From NCBI GenBank assembly GCA_020634315.1, contig JACKBV010000022.1:1-64000 (forward strand): a stretch of 64,000 nucleotides of DNA, given 5' to 3'. The DNA is from Ardenticatenaceae bacterium. Its GTDB lineage: Bacteria; Chloroflexota; Anaerolineae; Promineifilales; Promineifilaceae. The notes under the pieces are model-generated. The model saw only the letters and a program-made list of their open reading frames with translations, was not told the DNA's origin and searched no databases. The position numbers were made by a program, and so were the translations under genes. Shown piece by piece: positions 52,121 to 60,645 of this stretch (its first letter is position 1; each line of letters opens with the position of its first letter).

Positions 52121-52939
52121 ATGAGCGTTACAAATCTCGCAAAACGACGGGGCAAAATCCTCGACGACATCCTCCATTACTATCGGGAACAACTGCCAAA
52201 GACGATGCGCGAAACGCCGCTGGAAGATTTGCGTGCCTTTGCCAGCGTCGCCCCCCCGAAAACAGACCTGACACAACTGCTGCGCGCACCGGGCACGACG
52301 TTAATCGCTGGCTGCCAAAAGGCTTCACCCGTGAAGGGGCTGCTGGTACCGGGATACAATGCGGTGCGGCGGGCAGAAAAGTTTGTGGAAGCGGGGGCAA
52401 CGGCCGTTGCCATTCACACCGACGCCCGCCATTATCAGGGACAGCTCGAAGAGCTGCGCGACGTGCGCGAAACCTTGCCGCGCAAAATACCGGTCATCCG
52501 GCATGACTTCATTTTCGATCCGTACCAGATGTATGAATCGTCTGTGGCGGGGGCGGATGCGGTGTGGTTGATAACGGCCGTATTCGGTGAAAGTGACCTG
52601 CGCGAAATGCTGCAACTGGCGCAAAAGCTGGACATGACGCCCATTGTCGATGTTCACACGGAGGCGGAGTTGGCCCAGGCAACGGCCGTTAATGCCCCCG
52701 TCATCGCCATTAACCGGCGCAACTGGCAAACCTTTGCCCTGCATGAAGAGCGCGTCGCCGAACTGCGCCCGCAGGTGCCGGAGACGACGCTGGTCATTGC
52801 CAGCGGCGGCTATGATACGCCTGAAGCGATCCGCCAGGAACGCGGCCAGCATTTGCATGGCGTTCTTGTTGGCGAGGCGTTGGCGCGGAATAAGACCCCG
52901 GATTTATTGTTGCGGAATATGGCGAAGGCGAATCATTAA
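52121..52939 (+). CDS. TrpC-like (beta/alpha)8 protein with replaced catalytic residues
   Basis: 272 residues, clearly homologous to indole-3-glycerol-phosphate synthase: CQKASPVKG, IPVIRHDFIFDPYQMYES, GADAVWLITAVF, TPIVDVHTEAELAQA, VIAINRRNWQTF and VIASGGYDTPE align in order. However the catalytic set is changed: Gly64 for Glu51, Gln66 for Lys53, His128 for Lys110, Asp177 for Glu159 and Ala227 for Glu210 (second residues in Sulfolobus enzyme numbering). Asn198 and Ser228 are kept. It is unlikely to be a standard TrpC; it may bind a phospho-ligand or catalyse another reaction. It lies 19 bp after the M16 peptidase gene. Confidence 0.85.
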   Translation: MSVTNLAKRRGKILDDILHYYREQLPKTMRETPLEDLRAFASVAPPKTDLTQLLRAPGTTLIAGCQKASPVKGLLVPGYNAVRRAEKFVEAGATAVAIHTDARHYQGQLEELRDVRETLPRKIPVIRHDFIFDPYQMYESSVAGADAVWLITAVFGESDLREMLQLAQKLDMTPIVDVHTEAELAQATAVNAPVIAINRRNWQTFALHEERVAELRPQVPETTLVIASGGYDTPEAIRQERGQHLHGVLVGEALARNKTPDLLLRNMAKANH

Positions 52940-52960
52940 ACGATTTGTGGTTGATGAGAA

Positions 52961-53104
52961 GCCTCCGGGAGGTTCAGAAACCTCCCGGAGGTTGAGGGTT
53001 AGATGGTGAGCCTCCGGGAGGTGCGGAAACCTCCCGGAGGTTGAGGGTTAGAGGGTGAGCCTCCGGGAGGTGCGGAAACCTCCCGGAGGTTGTTGTGTTT
53101 TTTT
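52961..53104. repeat. Three tandem 49-bp hairpin units between convergent genes
   Basis: Each unit has GCCTCCGGGAGGT and ACCTCCCGGAGG(TT) arms with a loop of six to ten bases, spaced by GAGGGTTAGATGGTGA: hairpins at 52961-52993, 53010-53042 and 53059-53091. A T-run (53098-53104) follows the last, so it terminates the plus-strand transcript. The stem sequence is the same CCTCCGGGAGG used in the leader hairpins before AKR and trpS. Confidence 0.88.
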
Positions 53105-54311
53105 ACGCCAGCTCTGCCCACACTTGCGGCACATTCCCCCACACCACGCCCTCCGCGCCTAAAAATTGCGCCAGATTGGCGGCGGCTTGGGTGATGGCTT
53201 GCACGGTCGCGGCGTCCTGCGGCGCTCCATCTTCGGCGTAGACGTTGTGCATGTGCAGGGTGTTGGTCTTGCGATCCATGTCGGCGTCGATGCGCCCAAT
53301 GAGGCGGTCGCCGTGCAGAATGGGCAGCACGTAGTAGCCATACTGCCGCTTGGCCTTGGGCACGTAAATTTCGATGCGAAAGAAGAAGTCAAAGAGCAGT
53401 TCGGTGCGGTCGCGGTCACAAATCAGGTTGTCGAAGGGGGAGAGCAGGGTGGTACGGCCGTTCCATTCCCCCGCCTGAATTTGCGCCAACAGCCCCCCAT
53501 CATCCTGGTGCAAATACCAGGGGCCGGGCAGCGGCGTGCCATCATCGGCCAACACCGTCACCTCGTGCAAAACACCCTCTTTAACCAATTTGTGCAAAAC
53601 GGCCGTTAACTTGGGATAGCGCCCGCGTGTGTAATGCTGCTTAATTTGCTTCGGCGTCGCTGCCCCCAAGGCGCGAACCGCCTTTTGCACAGAAAAACGC
53701 GTCACTTGCTCGTCTGACCATTCCTCGCGCGGCGTCCAGTCAGGCCAAAAATCATCGGCAATGCCCCAAACGCGATGGTTGTTGAAGGGACGGCCGTATA
53801 CGATCAGCTTGCCGCGCGACCACAAATAATCAATCAGCACCGAGGCATAACGGCCGCTCCACCAGCGGCTGTCAAAGCGCGGGTCTTGCTCAAGCTCCAA
53901 ATCGCGCGACATGCGCGGCCCCTTTTGAAACTCCGCGACCATCTCTTGCAGCAACGGATCGATCATCTCGCGGTTCTCGGCCATCCATTTGTGGTCGGGC
54001 TGCGCTTGCAGATGGCGCATGTACCAACCATGCACCGGCCATTCCTCTGTGAGCACCAACGAGGCAGCGTGCGCCCAATATTCAAACAGTGCCCGTTCCT
54101 CGAAGCGCAGCCGTTCTAATTCGGCCGTATCAAACAGCCCCAGGCGGCTCCACAACACCAGCAAATGGGTACGCTCTACATGGCGAATGGGGTCAAGCTG
54201 CACGCAGCCCAGGTCACGGATCACATCGAGGAGAGACGGCCGTTCCGCCCCATCCAAATGCTGCCGCGAAATTGCCAGCCGGCGCACATCCTGTCTCGTC
54301 AAAGTTTGCAT
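53103..54311 (-). CDS. AlkZ/YcaQ-like winged-helix DNA glycosylase
   Basis: 402 residues from ATG 54311 (GGAGG four bases before). HTH_42 superfamily: RQDVRRLAISRQHLDG, the catalytic Q-x-D in GCVQLDPIRHVERTHLLVLWSRLGLFD, YWAHAASLVLTEEWP, and the late GNVPQVWAEL. Enzymes of this group unhook interstrand crosslinks or remove bulky alkyl bases; the Gln-Leu-Asp motif corresponds to AlkZ, whereas YcaQ has Q-x-Q. Several family members lie in natural-product clusters as self-resistance factors, and a P450 is close downstream in the same orientation, but no biosynthetic cluster is visible. Confidence 0.9.
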   Translation of the reverse strand: MQTLTRQDVRRLAISRQHLDGAERPSLLDVIRDLGCVQLDPIRHVERTHLLVLWSRLGLFDTAELERLRFEERALFEYWAHAASLVLTEEWPVHGWYMRHLQAQPDHKWMAENREMIDPLLQEMVAEFQKGPRMSRDLELEQDPRFDSRWWSGRYASVLIDYLWSRGKLIVYGRPFNNHRVWGIADDFWPDWTPREEWSDEQVTRFSVQKAVRALGAATPKQIKQHYTRGRYPKLTAVLHKLVKEGVLHEVTVLADDGTPLPGPWYLHQDDGGLLAQIQAGEWNGRTTLLSPFDNLICDRDRTELLFDFFFRIEIYVPKAKRQYGYYVLPILHGDRLIGRIDADMDRKTNTLHMHNVYAEDGAPQDAATVQAITQAAANLAQFLGAEGVVWGNVPQVWAELA

Positions 54312-54389
54312 CACACACCTCCATACTCAACCATCTATTGTAATGCAAAGCAGGGATTAGAACAAACGTTCAGATTAGAGGCTCCGGCG

Positions 54390-54745
54390 TCGTGCGCAAT
54401 CGCTGCTACCAGCTCCGCAATCGTTGCTTATAGCTCCTGAACCGTTGCTTGATGCTCCGCAACCGTTGCTTATAGCTCCTGAATGACTGCTTAATGCTCC
54501 GCAATCGTTGCTTATAGCTCCTGAACCGTTGCTTATATGCTCCTGATCCACCAGTAACGCTTTCGCTTTCCTTATGCTTGCTTATAGCTCCTGAACCGTT
54601 GCTTATATGCTCCTGAACCGACTGCTTATAGCTCCTGAACCGTTGCTTGATGCTCCGCAACGACTGCTTGATGCTCCGCAATCGTTGCTTGATGCTCCGC
54701 AACGACTGCTTGATGCTTCTGAACCATTGCTTGCAGCTTCTTGTC
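54390..54745. repeat. Minisatellite, 21-bp period, about 16 units
   Basis: Units such as CGTTGCTTATAGCTCCTGAAC and CGTTGCTTGATGCTCCGCAAC alternate, interrupted near 54545-54575 by a unique stretch. The minus frame reads SIKQRLR / SYKQRFR repeats (121 codons from 54771). It directly follows the P450 stop, and its frame overlaps that stop, so it is read as repeat rather than gene. The third array of its kind beside the 3' end of a minus-strand gene. Confidence 0.85.
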
Positions 54746-54760
54746 GAAAATTGGCCGCCC

Positions 54761-55987
54761 CTAAGCGTCAATGATTAACGGCAGCGCCTCCAGCCCACGA
54801 AAAAGGACGCCCGAACGCCAGCGCAGTTCCGGCGGCGGCACGGCCAGCCGTAATTTGGGGAAGCGGGCAAAGAGCAGCGGCAGGGCAATGCGCCCTTCCA
54901 GCCGCGCCAACGGCGCACCGAGGCAGTAATGAATCCCCAGGCCAAAAGCGAGATGCTTGTTATCGGTGCGCGTCACGTCGAGCGTGTCCGCCTCGTCAAA
55001 CTGTGCCGCATCGTGATTGGCGGAGGTGATGACCGCCCGCATGACATCGCCGCGCCGCATTTGCTGCCCGCGAAACAGCACATCTTCGCGCACCCAACGG
55101 GTGGTCGATGTTTCGACGGGGCCATCGTAGCGCAGGAGTTCGTCAACGGCCGTTTCCCAATTCGCCTCCCCCGCCCGCAGCCGCGCCAACTGCTGTGGAT
55201 GCTGCAACAAGGCCAGCACCCCGTTGCCAATCAGGTTCACCGTCGTTTCGTGCCCCGTCACCAGCAGCAGCGCCACCATGCTCGAAAGCTCCTTCTCATT
55301 CAGCTTCTCGCCCGCTTCTTCTGCCTGCACCAACGCCGTCACCAAATCATCTTGCGGCTGCGCGGCGCGGCTGGCAAACATCGCCTGCAAATAGTCAATG
55401 AACGCCTTCACCTTGCGGCGGCGGGCGCTGTAATTCAGCCCGCGACTGCCCGGCGAAATGATGGCCTGCGACCAATCGCTGACGGCGGCCTGGTCGGCGG
55501 GCGGCACGCCCAACAAGGCGCAAATGATGCGCACGGGCAGCGGCAGCGCGTAGTCGGCAATCAGTTCTAGTGTGCCGCGCTCTGCGGCTGTGTCGAGCAG
55601 GGAAACGGCCGTTTCCCCAATCACCCCCGCCAACGCTTCCACGCGGCGCGGCGTAAACGCCTGATTGACCAGCGCCCGCAGCCGCGTGTGGTCTGGCGGA
55701 TCAGAAAAAAGCATATTCTCATTGATCAACTGATGCATGGGCGACTGGCGCGATGTGCGCGAAAAGGTCTCCGGCGCTTTGGCATGGCGCGGGTCTTTGC
55801 AAAAATGCACATCATCCTTGAGAACCGCGACCACATCCTCATAGCGCGTCACATACCAGATGGTGGAGCCATCCGGGGCAAGATGCCGATAAATGGGATC
55901 GGCTTCCCGCATTTGTGCAAATGTCGGGAAGGGGTCGGCCTTAAAGGTTGGCGTGAAGAGGTCGTAAGACGGCCGTTTCTCATCCAT
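54761..55987 (-). CDS. Cytochrome P450
   Basis: 408 residues from ATG 55987, typical of soluble bacterial P450s; the longer frame would overlap the upstream CAP gene. I-helix VTGHETTVNLIGNGV (acidic-alcohol pair replaced by E-T), K-helix ExxR in DELLRYDGP, meander R in TSTTRWVREDV, and haem loop AFGLGIHYCLGAPLARLEG with the proximal Cys. It would oxidise a small organic substrate with an external ferredoxin, which is not encoded nearby. The substrate is unknown. The gene starts five bases after the CAP gene stop, suggesting an operon. Confidence 0.95.
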   Translation of the reverse strand: MDEKRPSYDLFTPTFKADPFPTFAQMREADPIYRHLAPDGSTIWYVTRYEDVVAVLKDDVHFCKDPRHAKAPETFSRTSRQSPMHQLINENMLFSDPPDHTRLRALVNQAFTPRRVEALAGVIGETAVSLLDTAAERGTLELIADYALPLPVRIICALLGVPPADQAAVSDWSQAIISPGSRGLNYSARRRKVKAFIDYLQAMFASRAAQPQDDLVTALVQAEEAGEKLNEKELSSMVALLLVTGHETTVNLIGNGVLALLQHPQQLARLRAGEANWETAVDELLRYDGPVETSTTRWVREDVLFRGQQMRRGDVMRAVITSANHDAAQFDEADTLDVTRTDNKHLAFGLGIHYCLGAPLARLEGRIALPLLFARFPKLRLAVPPPELRWRSGVLFRGLEALPLIIDA

Positions 55988-55991
55988 GCCC

Positions 55992-56927
55992 TTACTCGCT
56001 GCGCACAAGTGGCAAATAAACAAACAGCGGATCGACAATCACTTCAATGAGCCAAATGGTGTCGCTGGCCGACAAGACCGTGCTGCCATTGCGAATTTGC
56101 GCCTCCACCGTTTTCAAGCCACTACCGCCATCCAAACTCCAAACGGCCGTTTCATTGTACGCCTGCCACGCCGACCAATCCCCCTCCGCATTCCGAAAGC
56201 GCATCTCTGCCGCCCACCCCGCGCCATACATATAAAGCTGCACCTGCCGCGTACTCGTCTGATACGCCTCGCGCTCAATGACAACCGGGTACACATTATT
56301 AATACGGCCAAAATTCTGCGTCCAGTAATGGTAAAAGGCATAATCATACGTGCCGTCAGCCACACAATCCCCGTTCGCATCTTGCCTCACATTCGCCTGA
56401 TCCCCCGCCTGATAAACATACCCCACCCCAATTTCCCGATAGTCTGGGGAAAGGATATTGGCGCGGTGCCCACTGCTGTTCATCCACCCATCCATCACCG
56501 CAGCCGGTGACTCATAGCCAGCCGCAATATTTTCCGCAGCCGCATTGTACATGTAGCCAGCATCATGCATGCGCTCCCAGGGTGTTGCGCCGGTATCCAG
56601 GTCGCAATGCGCAAAAAAGTTGCGCACCGCCATGTTATCGCTGTGCGTGTGTGCCGATGTCTGCAACTGTGCATTGGCTTTCAGCGGCGGCAGCTGCCCA
56701 TTGTTCCAGCGCTCCACATTGACCAGTTCCACCACGCGCTCTATAAAGGATGGCCCGGCCAGCGGCGCTTCCGCCGCCGCTGCATTCCCCGGCTGCACCA
56801 CATCGGGAAATGGCGCATCTTCGGCAGGGCTGACAGGGGAAACGGCCGTTGCCGCCCCCGCCCTCTCCACCAAACCCATGACCAACAAGAAAAGGAATAT
56901 CGTCGTAAAAGTTTTTGCCCAGTTCAT
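55992..56927 (-). CDS. Secreted CAP/SCP-domain protein
   Basis: 311 residues from ATG 56927 (GGGAGG before it). Signal peptide about 1-22. CAP domain about 60-190: NVERWNNGQLPPLKANAQLQTSAHTHSDNMAVRNFFAHCDLDTGATPWER, AENIAAGYESPAAVMDGWMNSSGHRANIL, REIGVGYVY; the His/Glu/His set of the CAP cavity is present. The C-terminal part (about 190-311) has Trp/Tyr-rich strands and ends YLPLVRSE. CAP proteins act in the cell envelope or extracellularly. First gene of a probable two-gene operon with the P450. Confidence 0.93.
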   Translation of the reverse strand: MNWAKTFTTIFLFLLVMGLVERAGAATAVSPVSPAEDAPFPDVVQPGNAAAAEAPLAGPSFIERVVELVNVERWNNGQLPPLKANAQLQTSAHTHSDNMAVRNFFAHCDLDTGATPWERMHDAGYMYNAAAENIAAGYESPAAVMDGWMNSSGHRANILSPDYREIGVGYVYQAGDQANVRQDANGDCVADGTYDYAFYHYWTQNFGRINNVYPVVIEREAYQTSTRQVQLYMYGAGWAAEMRFRNAEGDWSAWQAYNETAVWSLDGGSGLKTVEAQIRNGSTVLSASDTIWLIEVIVDPLFVYLPLVRSE

Positions 56928-57116
56928 TGGCAGCCTCCCATCGTTAATTTCATGCTGATGCAAGCGTATCACGCTCTGCTTGCAAGCTCAAGGGATGGGA
57001 AACGGCTTGACACACCCTTTTTTGCTGCGATGTAGATGAAGCGGCACAATGGGGCACAGAAAAACCTGAGGAAAAAGAAACGGCCGAAAACCCCCGCAAA
57101 CAACATCATGACAAAT

Positions 57117-57150
57117 AGCCCTCCCGGAAAACACAACCTCCGGGAGGGCT
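57117..57150. terminator. Hairpin terminator upstream of the ccdA stop
   Basis: AGCCCTCCCGG (57117-57127) pairs with CCGGGAGGGCT (57140-57150), followed on the minus strand by TATTTG. It ends the ccdA transcript (minus strand) six bases after its stop. The stem resembles the CCTCCGGGAGG hairpins elsewhere. Confidence 0.72.
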
Positions 57151-57155
57151 GCTTC

Positions 57156-57821
57156 TTACAAATTAGGAACCAGGTCTACCCAAATACCAAACAAACCAAT
57201 GGCAACCAACAACGCCCCCGAAACACGCGTCATCAACTTGTAATTCTGCGTCATCCAGCCCGTAAAACGGCGCTGAAACGGCATTGCAATAAAGGGCAGC
57301 ACCAGCAAAGGCCAGCCAAACCCCACCCCAAAAGCAAAAAAGTAAGCCAGGCTATCCACCAATTGTCCAACACTACCCGCCCCCAACAAAAAAGCACTGA
57401 CCACCAAAGGGCCAGCACAGGGCAGCGTCATCGGGCCAAGCAGCAAGCCATAAACATACGCTGACATATACGGATTCCGCAAAATGGGCGCTTGCGCCGT
57501 CTGCAACCGCGAAAACGGATTACGCCCAGACAACATCAACCCGCCAAGAAGAATGACGACAGCGTAAATGATGGGCAGCAGCACAGGCAAGATTGCGCCA
57601 AAAGATTGTTGAAACGCATACAAAATGCCCCCAATCGCCACCATTAATGTCAACACGCCCGCTAAAACCAACAGCCCCAGCCAACGGGTCGCCCGCTGCG
57701 ATTGTTCATTGCTGGCATTCCCCGCCAGGAAAGCTATTAAGCCTGGATATAACGGTAAAATACAGACGTTGGTTAAAATGGCGCTGTTGCCCAAAAGAAA
57801 AGCCTGCCACAATTCGCTCAT
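57156..57821 (-). CDS. ccdA: CcdA-type thiol-disulfide membrane transporter
   Basis: 221 residues from ATG 57821 (AGAGGT upstream), six membrane helices. The reactive cysteines are in TNVCILPLYPGLIAFLAG (helix 1) and TLPCAGPLVVSAFLLG (helix 4), the CcdA pattern. It carries reducing equivalents from cytoplasmic thioredoxin across the membrane. The thioredoxin-like lipoprotein encoded just upstream on the same strand is the natural partner: electrons pass through CcdA to the CxxC of that lipoprotein. Confidence 0.92.
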   Translation of the reverse strand: MSELWQAFLLGNSAILTNVCILPLYPGLIAFLAGNASNEQSQRATRWLGLLVLAGVLTLMVAIGGILYAFQQSFGAILPVLLPIIYAVVILLGGLMLSGRNPFSRLQTAQAPILRNPYMSAYVYGLLLGPMTLPCAGPLVVSAFLLGAGSVGQLVDSLAYFFAFGVGFGWPLLVLPFIAMPFQRRFTGWMTQNYKLMTRVSGALLVAIGLFGIWVDLVPNL

Positions 57822-58007
57822 GGTATACCTCTGGTTCTCACTGTATTGCGTATTGCGTATCGCGTAAGTAACTATGCAGCTTTTCTGGAAAGACCAGTCA
57901 GGTTTTCCTCTATGAGAGGTTAAGCCCAGAGTAAACCTGACTGGTCTACCTGAATAGATACTCGCGTCATTGGGTTGCAACGACGCGATACGCAACAGAT
58001 ATTTACA

Positions 58008-58877
58008 TTACTGCATTAACGTTGCTTGTACTTGTGCAGCGACATCAGCCGCACTATCAATGCCTGTCTCTAGCTCAGTTGTACTGCCATCCGGGTGAAT
58101 GACAAAGTGCGGCGTCGAAGGCGGATTGGTAATTGACTGCCCAAACTGCCCGGCCAATTCCGTCAGCAATTCCGGCGTGGCGACGGCAAAGAGCCAGTCG
58201 AAGCCTTCATTGTCGGCATAGTCAGCCAGTGTCGCCGCATCAATGTTGGTTTCCACGCTAAGGGCGATGAAAACAGCCTGTTCGCTGTCAACCTGACCAA
58301 TGGCTTCGCGTACATTGGTCAATTGCTGACGACAATTACTGCACCAGGTTGCCATCGTTTCCACAAAAACCGCTTTGCCAGCAAAATCAGCCAGGGTGAA
58401 GGTTTCGCCGGTGCGGGCATTGACCAATGGCAATTTTTGCCAGGCAGCCATGGCGACCATTGTGTCATCCATCGCCATATCGTCATGGCTCATGTCGGCA
58501 TCATCCATGCTCTCTTCGCCTTCATGCATGTCGTCCATGCTGGCGTCGTCCATTGTCTCTTCCGTGTCCGCCATGGCCGTGTCGTCGTGGCTCATGTCAG
58601 CATCTTCCATGTTCTCTTCGCCTTCATGCATGTCGTCCATGGCCGTGTCATCCATGCTGGCGTCGTCCATGCTCTCTTCGCCTTCATGCATGTCGTCCAT
58701 ACTGGCGTCATCCATTTTTTCTGTGTCGTCCATAGCCATGTCGTTATCGACCATAGCCGCCGTGTCGCTGGTGTTGGCAGGTTGGTTAACGGCCGTTGCC
58801 GCATCCTCTGTTCCACCACAAGCAGCCAATACAAACAGCATGAATATGCCTATCAACAAGTAGGTACGCTTAATCAT
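58008..58877 (-). CDS. Thioredoxin-like lipoprotein with Met/Asp/His-rich linker
   Basis: 289 residues. Lipobox FVLAAC (Cys about 20), then a 115-residue linker made of MDDASMDDMHEGEESMDD-type repeats rich in Met, Asp, Glu and His, then a TlpA/thioredoxin-like domain with ATWCSNCRQQL (CxxC), FVETM and NPPSTPHFVIHPDG (cis-Pro). It probably receives electrons from CcdA. The linker has the composition of copper- or other metal-binding segments; the repeats are imperfect at DNA level too. Start and ribosome site (GGAGAT) agree. Confidence 0.9.
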   Translation of the reverse strand: MIKRTYLLIGIFMLFVLAACGGTEDAATAVNQPANTSDTAAMVDNDMAMDDTEKMDDASMDDMHEGEESMDDASMDDTAMDDMHEGEENMEDADMSHDDTAMADTEETMDDASMDDMHEGEESMDDADMSHDDMAMDDTMVAMAAWQKLPLVNARTGETFTLADFAGKAVFVETMATWCSNCRQQLTNVREAIGQVDSEQAVFIALSVETNIDAATLADYADNEGFDWLFAVATPELLTELAGQFGQSITNPPSTPHFVIHPDGSTTELETGIDSAADVAAQVQATLMQ

Positions 58878-59033
58878 TATGAATCTCCTTATCCTAAAAT
58901 TTGGATTATCTGATGGGAGGCTCGTGCCACCGCTGTCAATAAGCTTACTGAATCTGCACGAGAGTTTTGGAAGCTAGCTTACATTGTAATAACTTGTAAG
59001 AAAGGGGTAAGAGTTTGGTAACGGCCGTTTCCC

Positions 59034-59816
59034 TTACCCCGCTGTCGTGACTGTCACCAAATACGGCCGTTCCAAGCCATGCGCCTCCAGCAGCGCCGCA
59101 TCGTGCAGCAGCTCCTGCGTCGCGCCATCAGCCACCACCACGCCCTCATCCATAATCACCGTGCGCGGGAACAGCTCATACACCAGCATCATGTCATGTG
59201 TGGAAACCAACATCGTCTGCGGCAAATCACGCAGCAAATTGATCAGCGCACGGCGCGAACGGGGATCTAAACCGGCCGATGGCTCATCGAGCACCAGGAT
59301 TTCCGGATCCATAGACAAAACGGTGGCAATCGCCACGCGCTTCTTTTGGCCCAGGCTCAAATGATGCGAAAGCCGCTGCTCAAACCCGGCCATGCCCACC
59401 TGGGCCAATGCCCGCGCCACACGCGCCCGTACATCCGCCTCCGGCAGCCCCATGTGCAAAGGGCCAAAAGCGACATCTTCAAACACAGTCGGCGAAAAAA
59501 GTTGATCATCCGGGTTTTGAAAGACAATCCCCACCTTGCTGCGAATAAGCGGCAGGTTTTGCTTTTCTACGGGCAGCCCGCTGACAGCGACAACCCCTTT
59601 CCCCTGCAACAACCCATTCAAATGCAGCATCAATGTGCTTTTACCGGCGCCGTTTGGCCCGACCAGCGCCACTTTTTCCCCTGGCGCAACTTGCAGCGAA
59701 ACCCCTTTTAACGCTTCATGTCCATCAGGGTAATGAAACGCCAGGTCTTGCACCAACAATGTTGGCTGGCGGCCATTGGTCGCCGGTATAGAATCAGTTA
59801 GATGTTGAATTGGCAT
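59034..59816 (-). CDS. CbiO-type ECF transporter ATPase (cobalt/nickel)
   Basis: 260 residues from ATG 59816 (GTAGGA upstream). Walker A VALVGPNGAGKSTLMLHLNG, Q-loop GIVFQNPDDQLFSPTVFEDVAFGP (the QNPDDQLF form is typical of CbiO/EcfA), signature LSLGQKKRVAIATVL, Walker B EILVLDEPSAGLDPRS, and STHDMMLVYEL. Third gene of the CbiM-CbiQ-CbiO order and translated 17 bp after CbiQ. It energises metal import. Confidence 0.95.
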   Translation of the reverse strand: MPIQHLTDSIPATNGRQPTLLVQDLAFHYPDGHEALKGVSLQVAPGEKVALVGPNGAGKSTLMLHLNGLLQGKGVVAVSGLPVEKQNLPLIRSKVGIVFQNPDDQLFSPTVFEDVAFGPLHMGLPEADVRARVARALAQVGMAGFEQRLSHHLSLGQKKRVAIATVLSMDPEILVLDEPSAGLDPRSRRALINLLRDLPQTMLVSTHDMMLVYELFPRTVIMDEGVVVADGATQELLHDAALLEAHGLERPYLVTVTTAG

Positions 59817-59833
59817 ACTTTTGTTCCTACGCG

Positions 59834-60631
59834 CTATAGAAAGGTGTGCCCACCCACTTGAATGAGCAGCAGCAGGGTAACGGCCGTTGCCCCCACCCAC
59901 CAATCGCGCGACGTCATTTCATGCGTCGTCATCGTCAACAATTCACCGCGATACCCACGCGCTAACATCGCATTGTACACACGGTCACTCCGCTCCAAAC
60001 TGCGCAGCAACAGCTGCCCAATCATGCTGCCCGCCACCTGTGCCCGCCACCAAATCGAGCCGCCGCCTTTGCCCGCAAGGGATCGCGCACTGCGTGATTC
60101 ACGCGCACGCAGCAACCGCAGCGCTTCATCCGCCAAAACAAACAAATAGCGATACATGAAGCTGATAATGGCAATGAGAACACGCGGCACATGCAAATGG
60201 CGCAGCGCATGCAGCAAATCAGGAAACGGCGTCGTCGCCGTTAAGCCAATTGCCGCCAGCACAGAAAGCCAACTGCGCACCATAATGCTGATAAACCGAA
60301 TCAAGCCAGCATCACTCATTGACAAGGCGTGCTGCCCAACATGAAAGGTCAGAATCGTCGTCCCCGGCAGCGTAAAAGGAATCGTTATCGCGGCCAGCAA
60401 AAAGGGCAAAACAATCAAGGAGCGTTTGACGAGAAAGCCCATCGACAAATTGGCCGCACGCGCAGCCAACCAGATCAACAAGCCCATCAGCGCATAGGCC
60501 AACCAGACCCCGTCCGGCAGCAGTGCATTCGACAAAATGAAGAGCACCACCACCACCACTTTTACGCGCGGATCAAGCCGGTGAACGGCCGTTGTCTGTT
60601 CGTGGTAATGATCAAAAACATTAATATGCAT
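59834..60631 (-). CDS. CbiQ-type ECF transporter transmembrane protein
   Basis: 265 residues, five or six membrane helices (LVVVVLFILSNALL..., FLVKRSLIVLPFLLAAITIPF...). The EcfT/CbiQ coupling motifs are in LRLLRARESRSARS and LLLRSLERSDRVYNAMLARGYRG, the A-R-G type boxes that contact the ATPase pair. It lies between the cbiM- and cbiO-like genes in an operon. Confidence 0.93.
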   Translation of the reverse strand: MHINVFDHYHEQTTAVHRLDPRVKVVVVVLFILSNALLPDGVWLAYALMGLLIWLAARAANLSMGFLVKRSLIVLPFLLAAITIPFTLPGTTILTFHVGQHALSMSDAGLIRFISIMVRSWLSVLAAIGLTATTPFPDLLHALRHLHVPRVLIAIISFMYRYLFVLADEALRLLRARESRSARSLAGKGGGSIWWRAQVAGSMIGQLLLRSLERSDRVYNAMLARGYRGELLTMTTHEMTSRDWWVGATAVTLLLLIQVGGHTFL

Positions 60632-60645
60632 CGGCTAAATTCAAC

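Noticed and set aside
46313..53104. Possible CRISPR arrays in the repeat regions
   Set aside because: The 21-bp minisatellite has no unique spacers, the three 49-bp hairpin units are near-identical throughout, and no cas genes are present.
54406..54771. 121-codon minus-strand frame of SIKQRLR repeats
   Set aside because: It overlaps the P450 stop and is pure minisatellite; no start context.
57036..57464. 142-codon plus-strand frame opposite ccdA
   Set aside because: Antisense shadow, His/Gln/Asn-rich, no start context.
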